This document shows, in pieces, positions 44,371 through 55,300 of a stretch of DNA of 64,000 bases. The number at the start of each line of letters is the position of its first letter. The first letter of the stretch is position 1. This stretch comes from Bicyclus anynana (lineage: Eukaryota > Arthropoda > Insecta > Lepidoptera > Nymphalidae). The notes beneath the pieces are model-generated. The model was not told where the DNA came from and did not search any database. It saw only the letters and a program-made list of their open reading frames with translations. The position numbers and the translations under genes are program-made. The stretch is from the NCBI RefSeq assembly GCF_947172395.1, contig NC_069110.1, positions 2,294,001 through 2,358,000 on the forward strand, in the 5' to 3' direction.

Positions 44371-45497
44371 CCAGTCATCTATGCGCATAACATCTGACCG
44401 ACAATATGTCAGTCCCGAGGCGAATACTGTACTCATTTACTGCGTTATGTATTATTTAAGTTTAATGTATAGGGAGGTGACGGAGATGCGTTCGGTTATT
44501 TAATAAATAATAATAATGTACATGTTTTATGTTCGAGAAATAAATGTGTAGTTGAAAATAAAAGCATTGAGAATATTTAAAGATATTTTATTTATTAAGA
44601 GTATGTTACAAAAGTGAGAGATGAGCCTCTCTTCTACACTGGCAGCACGGACGGACAGACGGATTCTAATAAAACGCTCTGCAATCTTAATGTGCATATC
44701 TTTTAATATTTAAACTCTGTTTGCTATACAAATCAAAGTATCAATAGTTCATTTGTTTTATTATAATCATTATTTAAGTTATACATGACGGAATAAAAAA
44801 ATGTATTCAAATATAATTATGCCGAAGCATATTATTTAAATCGTAGTGTAATCTGTGGTACTGGAACCTGTGTAATTTTAGAAATTGTAAATTCCCAAAT
44901 TGACACACATTAATGGAACCATAGACATTGCTGTAGTAAATCCACAGGATCTTCATCCGATTGGATCCCAGACATTGATTCACTATTATGCTAACAAAGT
45001 AAAAAATGTTTATTCTTTCAACAAAAATTATATGAGGTGATAAAAGAATCTACAAAAACAAACATGCCTTTAGATTGTTTTGACTGTCCGTTCGCGCTAA
45101 ATTAAACTACCCAACGAGTTTCGTTTTGAGTACAGGTGAAAACGAATTCAGGCAACATTCACATGAGCTCTTGGTCCGTTTCATCAACACCGGATCTCAA
45201 AAAAAAGCAATTTTACACGGACGGAGTCACTGGTGTCCGCTTACACAAACTAAAACAGAAGGCTTTCTACAGCAACCATACAATAACATTTTCACATTTG
45301 TAAACAACTTAACACGAGAAGTTTTCTTACAGCTATGACAAAATGTACAGGGGTTAAACTCTGCGCTGAGCTTTTTGGGAGATGAGTCATTTGTGTGTTG
45401 CGTTGCGTAGACGCAACGTATCGACGCACGGACCCAGTCAGTCACAACAATGGATCGACAAGTGTAACACTGCGTCGTAGCAATGATTTAAAGATCG
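44371..45497. other. Non-coding stretch
   Basis: AT-rich; small open frames at 45126 and 45227 show no family. Nothing named. Confidence 0.35.
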
Positions 45498-45755
45498 TAG
45501 CTCATTAGACCCACCCGGGACCCGACCCGCACCACCTCGCCTCCAGTGGTTAGTATTCTTCGTATGGAATCAACTCAGTACAATTAACGGATCACCTCGA
45601 TCGCGAGGTATCCACGCACGATGCGAGTGGACCACTCGATGATAGCTCGCAGTTGACATGCTTGCCTCGCGTGAACCGCGAGTTGGCAACGCGTGGTCCA
45701 CGTGTCGACGACAAGTGGACGCCTAGCGACGAGGCCGGGTGGGTCTAATGAGCTA
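45498..45755. mobile_element. 258-bp TIR element with internal inverted repeats
   Basis: The 21-bp ends are perfect inverted repeats (left begins TAGCTCATTAGACCCACCC, right ends GGGTCTAATGAGCTA). The core is GC-rich with several nested short palindromes such as GATCGCGAGG and CTCGCGTGAACCGCGAG. MITE, superfamily unknown. Confidence 0.75.
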
Positions 45756-46095
45756 TGACTTGAGATATGTGACATATACCTTTATGTGGCATTTCATTTA
45801 AAATATAAAATATATGAAAGACGCAACGCACGATGAAGCATCTCCCTAACGAAGCTCGTAAATGGAAACACAATCATTTAGTTTTTCAAGTAAGGTAACA
45901 AAAGTATGTACTCAAGTGCTCGCCTGATGTGCTCAAGTGCTCGCCTGTAGTACTGACCGTAGTCACAGGCCGCTTGGTAATTACTTAGTGACGGACATGG
46001 ATTTTTAAAACAGATTTTATAGAAGCCTTTGAATGGGTTACAAAAAGAATGAAAACAAAATTGTTTTAAAATGGGATTTTTTATCTTTTTTATTA

Positions 46096-46388
46096 TTCTT
46101 TACAAGTTAGCCCTTAAATACAATCTCACCTGATGGTAAGTGATGATATTTAAGAAGCGGGCTAACTTGTTAGGAGGTCGAAAATCCACACTCCTTTCGG
46201 TTTCTATACGTCATCGTACCCGAATGCTAAATCGCTTGGCAGTACGACTTAGCCGGTAGGGTGGTAACAAGCCACGACAGAAGCCTCCCACCAGCCAGAC
46301 CTGGACCAATTAAGAAAACCTCAATCGCCCCAGCTCCATATTGTAAATCCACCAAGCATATTGCTGCGCCTCGGAGGCCATCAAAAAT
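46096..46388 (-). repeat. SINE, type A (reverse), near full length
   Basis: AATCTCACCTGATGGTAAG, GCTAACTTGTTAGGAGG, AATGCTAAATCGCTTGGC, CTCCCACCAGCCAGACCTG and the head side CCTCGGAGGCCATC. Confidence 0.85.
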
Positions 46389-47020
46389 TATATCTATTAT
46401 TATTATATCTTTTGTATTATTAATAATGAAATAATTGGAATCGAGAATCTAACAATAAATGTGGCTGTGGTAAATTTGGTGAACATAGATGAAGTAAGTA
46501 ATCAAATATTCTGTGTAACAAATCTGAGGAATGTGTTTGTTAGACTGTCTAAGACTTACACGTGTGCACATCAATTCGAATTTGTAGTAGTTTGTACTAT
46601 AAGGACACAAAATATATTTACTGGTGTTTAATATCAAATTCGATGTGTAAGTTTACCTCGTCATTTTTAAAAAAGTGACAGACAATTATTCTGGTGAATT
46701 GGTGTGATGCAACTACAAAGCTAATTCCTCGGACTGGAGAGTCGCTACGCACGCCCACCTTTCATTCCTCTAGCCCCCATGATACCTTACTTTTTACTTC
46801 TGTGCAATAAAAGACAGCTCTATAGATTCGTGCCGGTACTTGTACTACTATTATGAAACACAGCGTGAATATTTATTTCAGTTACCAAGTAAATAGGCAC
46901 TTGGTAACTACACAAAGGCAGCACAGGCGAAGTAATGGCGAGCACAGAATACAACAACAAAACAATTACAATGTGATAACTCAATGATTTTGGATACGAG
47001 TGTACAATCTATTTATAATA
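46389..47020. other. 3' flank of the ARL5-type gene
   Basis: AT-rich, nothing named. GTTACCAAGTAAATAGGCACTTGGTAAC at about 46881 is a small hairpin. Confidence 0.4.
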
Positions 47021-47026
47021 TTTATT
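47021..47026 (-). promoter_or_regulatory. Poly(A) signal of the ARL5-type gene
   Basis: AATAAA on the reverse strand, about 80 bp after the TAA stop at 47107-47105. Confidence 0.55.
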
Positions 47027-47104
47027 TCATAATTGTGTATGAAAAATATACTTATAATATAATATATACTATAAACCCACTCTTAGAAGTAAAGGACTAA
47101 GGAG

Positions 47105-50100
47105 TTATTTCTTCTTGATGCGACTCGCGATCCACTCCAAGCCCAAATGCAATCTAAAAAACACAAACAAACTTAATCAGTTTTAAGTATACCAGCTTTT
47201 TGCATTTTGTAATAAGTTAATTTTTGCATAAACTTGTACCCTAGGGATCAATATGAAGATAAACTAAAGAAGGAATTAATATGTTCGAATAGTTAAAAAC
47301 CTTATACTAGCCCTTGGTGTCCTATGATACATAACAGAAAACTGCAAACCTGTAGAACTAGCACACAAAATAACTTTTGTTAGTCTCGTTAACAACGCTG
47401 ACACGAACCTTTTGTCCGTGAGAGTGCAGCACGCCTGGATGTGCCACGGATGCTGCTTGATGGACATCAAGGCCAGCTGCTCTGATATCTCGGCCGCCTT
47501 CATAGAGCCTGACACGTCCTGACATATTATAAACAACGGCTGACACGAACCCTTCGCCGGAGAGAGCGCAGCACGCCTGGATGTGCCACGGATGCTGCTT
47601 GATGGACATCAAGGCCAGCTGCTCTGATATCTCGGCCGCCTTCATAGAGCCTGACACATCCTGACATATTATAAACAACGGCTGACACGAACCCTTCGCC
47701 GGAGAGCGCAGCACGCCTGGATGTGCCATAGACGCTTTTGATGGACGTCAGGGCCAGCTGCTCTGATATCTCGGCCGCCTTCATAGAGCCTGACACGTCC
47801 TGACATATTATAAACAACAGCTGACACGAACCCTTCGCCGGAGAGAGCGCAGCACGCCTGGATGTGCCACGGATGCTGCTTGATGGACGTCAAGGCCAGC
47901 TGCTCTGATATCTCGGCCGCCTTCATAGAGCCTGACACGTCCTGACATATTATAAACAACGGCTGACACGAACCCTTCGCCGGAGAGAGCGCAGCATGCC
48001 TGGATGTGCCATAGACGCTTTTGATGGACGTCAGGGCCAGCTGCTCTGATATCTCGGCCGCCTTCATAGAGCCTGACACGTCCTGACATATGTAAACAAC
48101 GGCTTACACGAACCCTTCGCCGGAGAGAGCGCAGCACGCCTGGATGTGCCATAGACGCTTTTGATGGACGTCAGGACCAGCTGCTCTGATATCTCGGCCG
48201 CCTTCATAGAGCCTGACACGTCCTGACATATGTAAACAACGGCTTACACGAACCCTTCGCCGGAGAGAGCGCAGCACGCCTGGATGTGCCATAGACGCTT
48301 TTGATGGACGTCAGGGCCAGCTGCTCTGATATCTCGGCCGCCCTCATAGAGCCTGACACGTCCTGACATATTATAAACAACGACTGACACATACCCTTCG
48401 CCGGTGAGAGCGCAGCACGCCTGGATGTGCCACGGATGCTGCTTGATGGACGTCAGGGCTAGCTGTTCCGATATCTCGGCCGCCGTCATGGAGCCTTTCA
48501 CGTCCTGAAACATGACCATTGATTGAAGTATTATAAATAACAAGCAGACACACGCGGTTCAGTGTCTTACTAATCCCGCAGAAACCATTTCGTTTATTTT
48601 CCGGGATTTTAGCCTAGCCTCCAAGGTCCAATTTAAGCTGTAAGTAGAAAACTATTGCCTATAAACATAGTAGCACTTTGCAAGAAACATGTCAAACTAC
48701 AAAAGTCCTGAGGCCATCAACTTGAGACACCTTAGCCTCATAATAGTGAATAGAATAGACAAGCTCCTACCAGAACATGGGGGCCTCTCAGAACACTAGT
48801 ACGGTTTCAGGCAAGGCCGATCTACACTAATGGTTATCTAGAAGGTGGTAGAAACCGCTGCAGTGGCGGGGCAGAGCACACGCAGGACCAGAAGGCTATG
48901 TGCTCTAATATGTCACGACGACAGAAACGCGTTTAATTCTGCTACTTGGAAGGATTTTTTCTTAGAAATAAGAAAAAGAGGTCTACCGGGTTACATACAA
49001 AACCTCTTAAGTAGCTATCTAGAGGACAGAAGTATAATCGTCAAAGACAATAAGGGAGTGATAGAGGTAATAACTATCTGTAGCGGGGTTCCACGGACAA
49101 TGACGGCGTTTACTCGCTTGAGCAAGAAGAAGGGGTACAAGTATTGGGCTTCGCGGACGATCTTTCCATCGTGGTGATAGCTAAAACAGAAATAAGCCTC
49201 ATGTCTCGGGCAAACAGGGCGCCCTGGCCCCGCGTTATCAACCCATATACGGCTCACTGCTGAGCGCGAATCTCCTCTCAGAATGAGAGGGGTTAGGCCA
49301 ATAGTCCACCACGCTGGCCCAATGCGGATTGGCAGACTTCACACACGCAGAGAATTAAGAAATTCTCTGGTATGCAGGTTTCCTCACGATGTTTTCCTGC
49401 ACCGTTTGAGACACGTGATATTTAATTTCTTAAAATGCACACAACTGAAAAGTTGGAGGTTCGAACCCACACCCTCCGGAATCGGAGGCAGAGGTCATAT
49501 CCACTGGGCTATCATGGCTCTATTCACAGCTCATATATCGCGGAGTGTTTAATACCTACCTCTTCGCCATTTCAAAGGCTTTGCTTGAACAATGCTACTT
49601 CTGCGGAGAAGAGGACAGTCCGAGGCATGCTCTATTTGAATGCCCGGGATGTGCAGACGTGACAGCAGAAGCCCAGGCAGCAGGAGAGTTTAATGTGCAA
49701 ACTCTTGTTGCTCGCATGTTAGCGTGCGAAGACGAATGGCACAAATGCGCTAACACGCTTCGAACAATAATGGTTCGGAGGGAAACGAGAGAAAGACAAG
49801 AGAAAAAGGAACGCGAGGAATGATAACTGATCGGTCAGCAATAAGCATGACGGCAGTACTTCCAAAGAAAAGAACAATTTTTATAGCACACTTTACAACA
49901 TAGCATTGCACAAACATAAAGTCTTAAGCCCGAAAACGTAAAGACAATTTACATTCTTAATGTTGTCTCGTTGGTCTTAATATTAGAAGTATAGTCTTAT
50001 TCTGAAGTCGGTTTACTCACATGGATCTTGAATTGTAATTATCTTAATTTATGTAATATTTGAATGTTATCAGCAAACATGTTTGAAGACATGTGACGTC

Positions 50101-53100
50101 AGAGCAAATGTTTACACAAGTGGCGTTTATAAATTGTTATTTTACGCCAGTTAGAGCATGGTCTAGAACCTTGAGTACAAGGTGAATCAGATCCATTTTT
50201 GTGGTTTGAGTTTGTCTGGGCTAAATCCCTTGAACAGCTAAAACGATTTTAATGGTACTTTCACTGAAATATAGAGGAGGTTCGAGCAAAAGCTTCGAGT
50301 ATCGAGCAAAATGTAAGGTACTTTTTATCTCAGAATTCCTCCAAGACCGGAATTTACCGTGGGCTAATGAGAACTGCTCAGATAGATAAGAAATATCCAA
50401 TTAGTTTTATATAAACTACACTTAATCATCAATACATCAATATTCGCATCAATACATATAAATAAAACTAAAGTGTCTGTCTGCAATTTCAAAATAACTA
50501 TGTTTTCTCAAGTTTTTCTTTTGTTTTTTTTAATCTATACTGCAGCTGTTGATCCACAGCATGCAAAGCAGCCTAGTGGTACATAGCAAAGGTAGCAGTT
50601 TTGACTTCAACTTCTATGGATCAAACCGAAATTTATGGTAGCCGAAATATCGACACCCAGGAGATCTATATCTCATATCTTAGTAATTGAACTCAAAAGG
50701 TATGATTATTGATATAAAGTAACAAGGCCTCTCATAATGGGCAATAAATTCACACAATTTAATTAAGGGGCCCTTTTCTATTCTTAGTGACTTTTAGTTG
50801 ATAACACTTCCTTATTTTTAAGACTACAAATAGCTTTGATAATGAACCATATCACATGTGGTGGTTCATTGCCATGCGATAAAATGGGAATTATGTGATT
50901 ATAAAAAACTAAACGACTGTTACCGAGTGTTATAAAGATAGATTAGTTGATTTATGATAAAAAGAAAAATATTCAAAAAGGCAGAATTCCAGTTTTTCTG
51001 GAAAGTGTCTTTGGATTGTAAGCTTCAGTAGGGTCCACATACAGATACCCTAACAGTAAACTTAGGTCAGCTTCGCACGACTGCTGCAGAGCCACTGCCC
51101 ATCCCTCGAGTCTATTCCCACCCAATCCCCTTCAACCCGAGGAAGATAGCTCACCTGTTTGTTCGCAAACACGAGCAGGCCTGCCCTGCTGAGCTCTTCG
51201 TGCGTCAGCATGCGGTGCAGCTCCTCGCGACTGATGCTGAGCCGCTGTCGGTCCGTCGAGTCTATCACCATTATCACAAACTGAAACAGGTCAATGAAAT
51301 AGCTCAGAGATTGTAGGAGTCTTCTTCTTGAACTTGGTTCTTTCTTAAAAAAACATATTTTTAAAGTCAAATATCACAGCAAAAATAAACACGCATAGCA
51401 AGCCTAGTACAATAAATACTTTAATAAAAGATAATTTAGCTCAGAGTTATGGTCAGCGGGCAAAAACGCACATTGCAAGAACTTCACTAGGACTGCCGCA
51501 CAGGAAACTATTAGGATTTGATTATTTTTTTTTATTATAAACTATTAAAATATATTATGTGTCACCCAACTCAGAAGACAATTCAGCATAGTATGTTGCA
51601 GGAACTTCACTAGGCACACAAATGTCGCACAGCAAATAAAAGAATTTTGAAAACAACTTTCTGCGTATATGTTTAACACCTATCTCAAGGGACAATTCAG
51701 GTCAGGGTTTGAGCAACCAGCAACACAGCACTTGTCAAGTGTGTCCTATAAGTTTGCTGTGCGGCAGACCTTCACTAGAAGGACTGCCGCACAGCAAACT
51801 TATAGGATTTTTTAATTATTATTAATTAACTTTTACTTTCTGTACACATGTTTGTGTACAGAAAGTAAAAGTGACAACTTGAGTGCTTAACACAACAGAC
51901 TTTTGTTTCTAAGTCACAAAATAAAGTCTCAAACAAAATATTTACTGCTACTACTTTGTTAGATAAAGCATAACTTTTAATTATGATTTACCAGCAAACA
52001 GTTATTTACTTTTTAAATTACAACTCAAAAATATAGTTTTACATTACGCTAGCCACACACAATAAATTTTACAGTCACCTTAAGTATCTTAGCAGTGAAA
52101 AATGTCAAAATATGGTAATGGGTATGGTTTATTTGTGTACACACAGGTTTACATAGATGTAGGCTAGTGTTAGTGACAAAACAAGAAACATTGATTTTGT
52201 ATATTAATCCAGTAAGTCAAAAATATCCACAGAAGAACCAAAGACACTGACATAGCTCAGCAAGTCGCAAAGCTGAAATAGCAATGGGTGGAGCACGTAG
52301 TTCTAAGAGTCGATGAATATTGGGGTCCCAGGATACTGGAATGACAACCAATATGCAAACGCAATGTTAGTTGACCCCCCATCAGATGGACTGACAATAT
52401 TGTCAGTCAACAAGTAAGTCTCAGGAATTCGCTGGATGCTGGATTTGGCTCAGGATTTGTTGGTAAGTCCCTGCAAATGGCCTATGTCCTGTAGTGGACA
52501 TCCATCGGCTAATATTATGATGATGATGATGATGAAGTTTAAGATGTGACTTACAATATATGTCATTATCACAACAACATATTGTTGATTGATCAATGGC
52601 TAGTAGTCAAGGGCTTTGTCTTGCCGATAGGACAAAAGAGAGAGAGATATTTTCGGTTATGCTGCTCATTTGTCATTTTGTCCTATACAAATATAAATTG
52701 GCATGAACTCTACAAAATGATTTGCACCCTAAGTTACTCATTTCAGACACAGGACTGCAAAAATCAACCCAAGAATTTTTTGTATATTTCTTTAGCATAA
52801 CACTTACTTCACTGTTGGTGTAATAGGTATTCCATGCAGATCTTAGGCTCTGTTGGCCACCGAGATCCCACATGACGAAGCGAAGATTCCTCCAAACAAC
52901 CTCCTCGACATTGGAGCCAATAGTGGGGCGGGTGTGGACAGCTTCGCCCAGCAGCAACTGGTACAATATTGTAGTTTTTCCTGCATTATCTAGCCCCACC
53001 AAAACCAGCTTGTGTTCTGAAATACATATTAAAGTTCTTTATTTTTTTATTACAAGTTAGTCTTAACTGAGATGTCACTTTTTATTAAGTGACAAAATAG

Positions 53101-53628
53101 TTGAAGATGGAATAGATACAAGTATATTCTACCTATATCTCTGAGAATATGGAGCCATGATAGCCCAGTGGATATGACCTTTGCCTCTGACTCCGGAGAG
53201 TGTGGGTTCAAATCTGGCCTGGGGCATGCACCTCCAACTTTTCAGTTGTGTGCATTTTAAGAAATTAAATATCACGTGTCCAGTGAAGGAAAAACATTGT
53301 GAGGAAACCTGCATGCCAGAGAATTTTAAACATACAACAAGCATATTGTGGTGATCTTTGCAGACTCAATCTATGATTAGGTTTTTTAAAAACAGTAACT
53401 ATTTACTCAGTCAAGACTAAAAGCACTTGATTGGTCGCAACTTGTGAGGTTCATATTTAACTACCTAATACATATGATCATTATGTACAACACTCAAAAA
53501 TATTCTAAAGATGTGAAGTGATTATACTAATTTAATTTTACTGTAGGCAGATAATGATATTGAAATATTTTATAACTCTTACCTTCGTTTCCGAACAGAT
53601 TCCAAATTTTCGAAATAAGCAGGCCCAT
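47105..53628 (-). CDS. ADP-ribosylation factor-like protein 5 (ARL5), five exons
   Basis: Exons (reverse strand): 53628-53583, 53016-52808, 51280-51155, 48504-48395, 47153-47105. All have GT-AG borders and compatible phases. They give 179 residues, the usual ARL5 length. Seen: Met-Gly-Leu at the start (myristoylation Gly2); P-loop GLDNAGKTT; switch 1 TRPTIGSNVEEV; switch 2 WDLGGQQSLR; NKQ at the end of exon 3 joined to the Asp that opens exon 4, forming the guanine-specificity NKQD; and the C-terminal CCALTGEG then LHLGLEW. Known role: an ARF-family GTPase at the trans-Golgi network that acts in endosome-to-Golgi traffic. Introns carry RTE, R1 and SINE pieces in antisense. Intron 4 contains seven extra copies of exon 4. 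Identity is sure; the 5A/5B subtype has no meaning in insects. Confidence 0.95.
47409..48362 (-). repeat. Seven extra tandem copies of ARL5 exon 4
   Basis: Reverse-strand copies: G 48362-48254, F 48222-48114, E 48082-47974, D 47941-47832, C 47799-47693, B 47660-47551, A 47518-47409. The linkers of 31-32 nt start GT and end AG. Copies A, B and D are 110 nt like the true exon and encode DVSGSMKAAEISEQLAL then SIKQHPWHIQACC. C is 107 nt, with two compensating deletions. E, F and G are 109 nt and frameshifted at SIK, where CAGCATCCG became AGCGTCTA. True exon 4 (48504-48395) differs (DVKGSMTA) and has the better donor GTATGT; copies have GTTCGT. The exon length is not a multiple of three, so two copies cannot be joined in frame. 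Confidence 0.93.
48690..49230 (+). pseudogene. R1-clade LINE reverse transcriptase remnant
   Basis: A frame with breaks encodes LIIVNRIDKLLPE-like and YGFRQGRST motifs, DDRNAFNSATW (catalytic palm A relic), LPGYIQNLLSSYLEDR and a GFADDLSIVV-like block that is out of frame near 49145-49180. The pattern is R1-type polymerase. Stops and frameshifts make it dead. It lies antisense in ARL5 intron 3 and is cut by a SINE at 49236. Confidence 0.75.
49236..49522 (-). repeat. SINE, type B (reverse), near full length
   Basis: GTTATCAACCCATATACGGC, CAGAATGAGAGGGGTTAGGC, GACTTCACACACGCAGAG, CACGTGATATTTAATTTC and GGCAGAGGTCATATCCACTG. Inserted in the R1 remnant. Confidence 0.88.
49552..49823 (+). pseudogene. 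R1-clade LINE C-terminal zinc-knuckle remnant
   Basis: Continues the R1 element after the SINE. CYFCGEEDSPRHALFECPGC is the C-x2-C-x7-H-x4-C motif at the end of R1-type ORF2, followed by a charged tail (RRETRERQEKKEREE) and TGA at 49821-49823. Confidence 0.75.
49824..51154. other. ARL5 intron 3, remaining part
   Basis: AT-rich intron; no feature recognised beyond a small direct repeat of ATACATCAATATTCGCATCA-like sequence near 50425-50460. Confidence 0.4.
51481..51871. repeat. Cluster of repeats and perfect hairpins in ARL5 intron 2
   Basis: The motif AACTTCACTAGGACTGCCGC then ACAGGAAACTATTAGGATT occurs at about 51480. Diverged forms follow at about 51603 and 51771. The third forms a strong inverted repeat with 51745-51772 (CCTATAAGTTTGCTGTGCGG against CCGCACAGCAAACTTATAGG). 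At 51830-51871 an independent perfect 18-bp hairpin (CTTTTACTTTCTGTACAC) follows. Confidence 0.8.
52237..52534 (+). mobile_element. RTE 3'-end fragment
   Basis: AAAGACACTGACATAGCTC, AAGCTGAAATAGCAATGG, TTGGGGTCCCAGGATACTGG, GCCTATGTCCTGTAGTGGAC and a TGATGATGATGATGATGA tail. About 300 bp of the family's 3' end, antisense in ARL5 intron 2. Confidence 0.88.
53150..53335 (+). repeat. SINE, type B, 5' half
   Basis: A clear tRNA-like head: GAGCCATGATAGCCCAGTGG and GTGGGTTCAAATCTGGC (B box), then CACCTCCAACTTTTCAG and AACATTGTGAGGAAACCTGC. Truncated at the 3' side. Lies in ARL5 intron 1. Confidence 0.85.
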
Positions 53629-54140
53629 TATTGATTCTTTATGTTTAGTCACAAAATTCTATCAATTGAACCGTTAACTTCTGAAATGTTCAGGGAATTG
53701 CTTTGCTGTCGAAAATACCTGCGCTTTAGTAAAATATCTATTTGAGCATGTTGTTTACAGCATTGCAACATGTTTTCACAGCAGACATGATCACTGAAGT
53801 GTTGAAGTGTTTAATTAAGACGGTACACCAAGAAATATGTTTGGAGTAAATCCTTTCGATACGGAAACACCTGTTGAGAAGTATCCAGTTTAAAGACTTT
53901 ACAAGTACTCCTTTTACATTTCACTCAAATAATTATATTTCAACTATACCGAAAGTGTTAATTGCACATAAATATTAGAAATACGCAAATGTTTCGTCGA
54001 TTACATACTTTTCTAACACAAAAAATATTTTCGAGACCTACTTTGTACTTTCATAGACTAGATAGCACAGACGGGGACGTCAAATAAAGCAGAAATCATA
54101 GACAAACAATTGACTTTCACAACAAAGTTTGTCGGTTTTG
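53629..54140. other. 5' flank of the ARL5-type gene
   Basis: Upstream of the ARL5 start. AT-rich; no TATA box or other clear promoter motif recognised. Confidence 0.35.
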
Positions 54141-54233
54141 GGTTCCAACTATTTTTTTTTTTTTTTTTTAATTTATTTTACGTCCTTGGATACAAGTCCT
54201 TATAGGCCCTGCTTAAAATATGGTTCCAACTAT
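54141..54233 (-). mobile_element. Tiny 5'-truncated retro-insertion with 12-bp target duplication
   Basis: GGTTCCAACTAT at 54141-54152 is repeated exactly at 54222-54233. Between them are a T(18) tract (poly(A) of a reverse-strand insert) and about 50 bp including ACGTCCTTGGATACAAGTCC. Confidence 0.85.
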
Positions 54234-54399
54234 AAACTAACTAAACCACAGACTAATAGTAATCTTTGAACGCTCACCACTAAAATGAATATTATCTATG
54301 TTGCAATCTAGAGTTGCAATCAAATAAAATACAATCTAGTGGAATGAATAAAGGCGCCTTTTGAGCGTTGATGTAAATAACATAATAAAGCTAAAATTA

Positions 54400-55170
54400 A
54401 AAAAAAAACTGGCCAAGTGCGTATCGTGCCACGCACAGTATAGGGTTCCGTAGCTGACTTACTGACAATTTTATCTTTTTGATTAACTGTTGTTAATTAC
54501 AAAGATAATTGAAGAATTAGTATGCAATTTACGATTTCCAATTACTTTTTTTAAGTCATTTTTAAGTTGGTCGACTATTACTCGTTTTAAAGCTATTGCG
54601 ACTAAACTGTTAGAGTTTGAATAAAGAAAGTAGAGTCTGAAATCGCCTGCCAGATTTAAAAAATTATTTAAACAAATATAAAAAACATACGTTTTCATAA
54701 TTTGATATAACTATTTTTTTATTTGTGAATACATTACTACCTTTATTTTAAGTATTAAACTCAGTTATTACAACATTTGCACTATAATTTTAGAGCTCAC
54801 TCCGTTTTTTTTAAATTTGCCGGGTGATTTCAATCTCTACTTTCATTAGCCAAACTCTTAAGTTTTCTATAGATACCGTATAAAAAGGTTTCCTTGTAGT
54901 TTCATTAATCAAAAATTTACGAGATTAGGATATATATCCTACTATGGTGAATTTTTTATTCTATAATTTTTTCACGTATCCATTATACAACTGTTTAGCT
55001 GGTAGAGGGCAGGGACACTTGACTTTAACAAAAATTAGCTCCTATGGATCCTATAATGGATCCCTAAATCCTACCTAAAACCTCTCATAATGTTCAAAGA
55101 CTTATCCCACGATACCTCCATACTCTTGGAAATTGGAAAATGGGTTTTCAAAAAACGTAGTTGACATTCA
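54400..55170 (+). repeat. Interspersed repeat E (copy 3)
   Basis: AACTGGCCAAGTGCGTATCG and ATAGGGTTCCGTAGCTGAC at the left. The interior matches the 13703 copy (ATTTACGATTTCCAATTAC, GGTCGACTATTACTC, GCTGGTAGAGGGCAGGGAC). The right end is lost. Confidence 0.65.
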
Positions 55171-55300
55171 CGAATAAAAGACGTAACATGATGCGAAGGA
55201 TTACATTATATTATAATAATACGAGTAACATATATTTTCAGGTCCATTAAAACATTTGCCAGGTCGTCACCACCCCCCAAAAAGTCGGTGTGTGAATCGT

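Noticed and set aside
47276..48553. Several overlapping reverse open frames such as those with VRLYEGGRDIRAAG
   Set aside because: They read through the short linkers of the ARL5 exon-4 array, often in the wrong frame. The true unit is the 110-nt exon.
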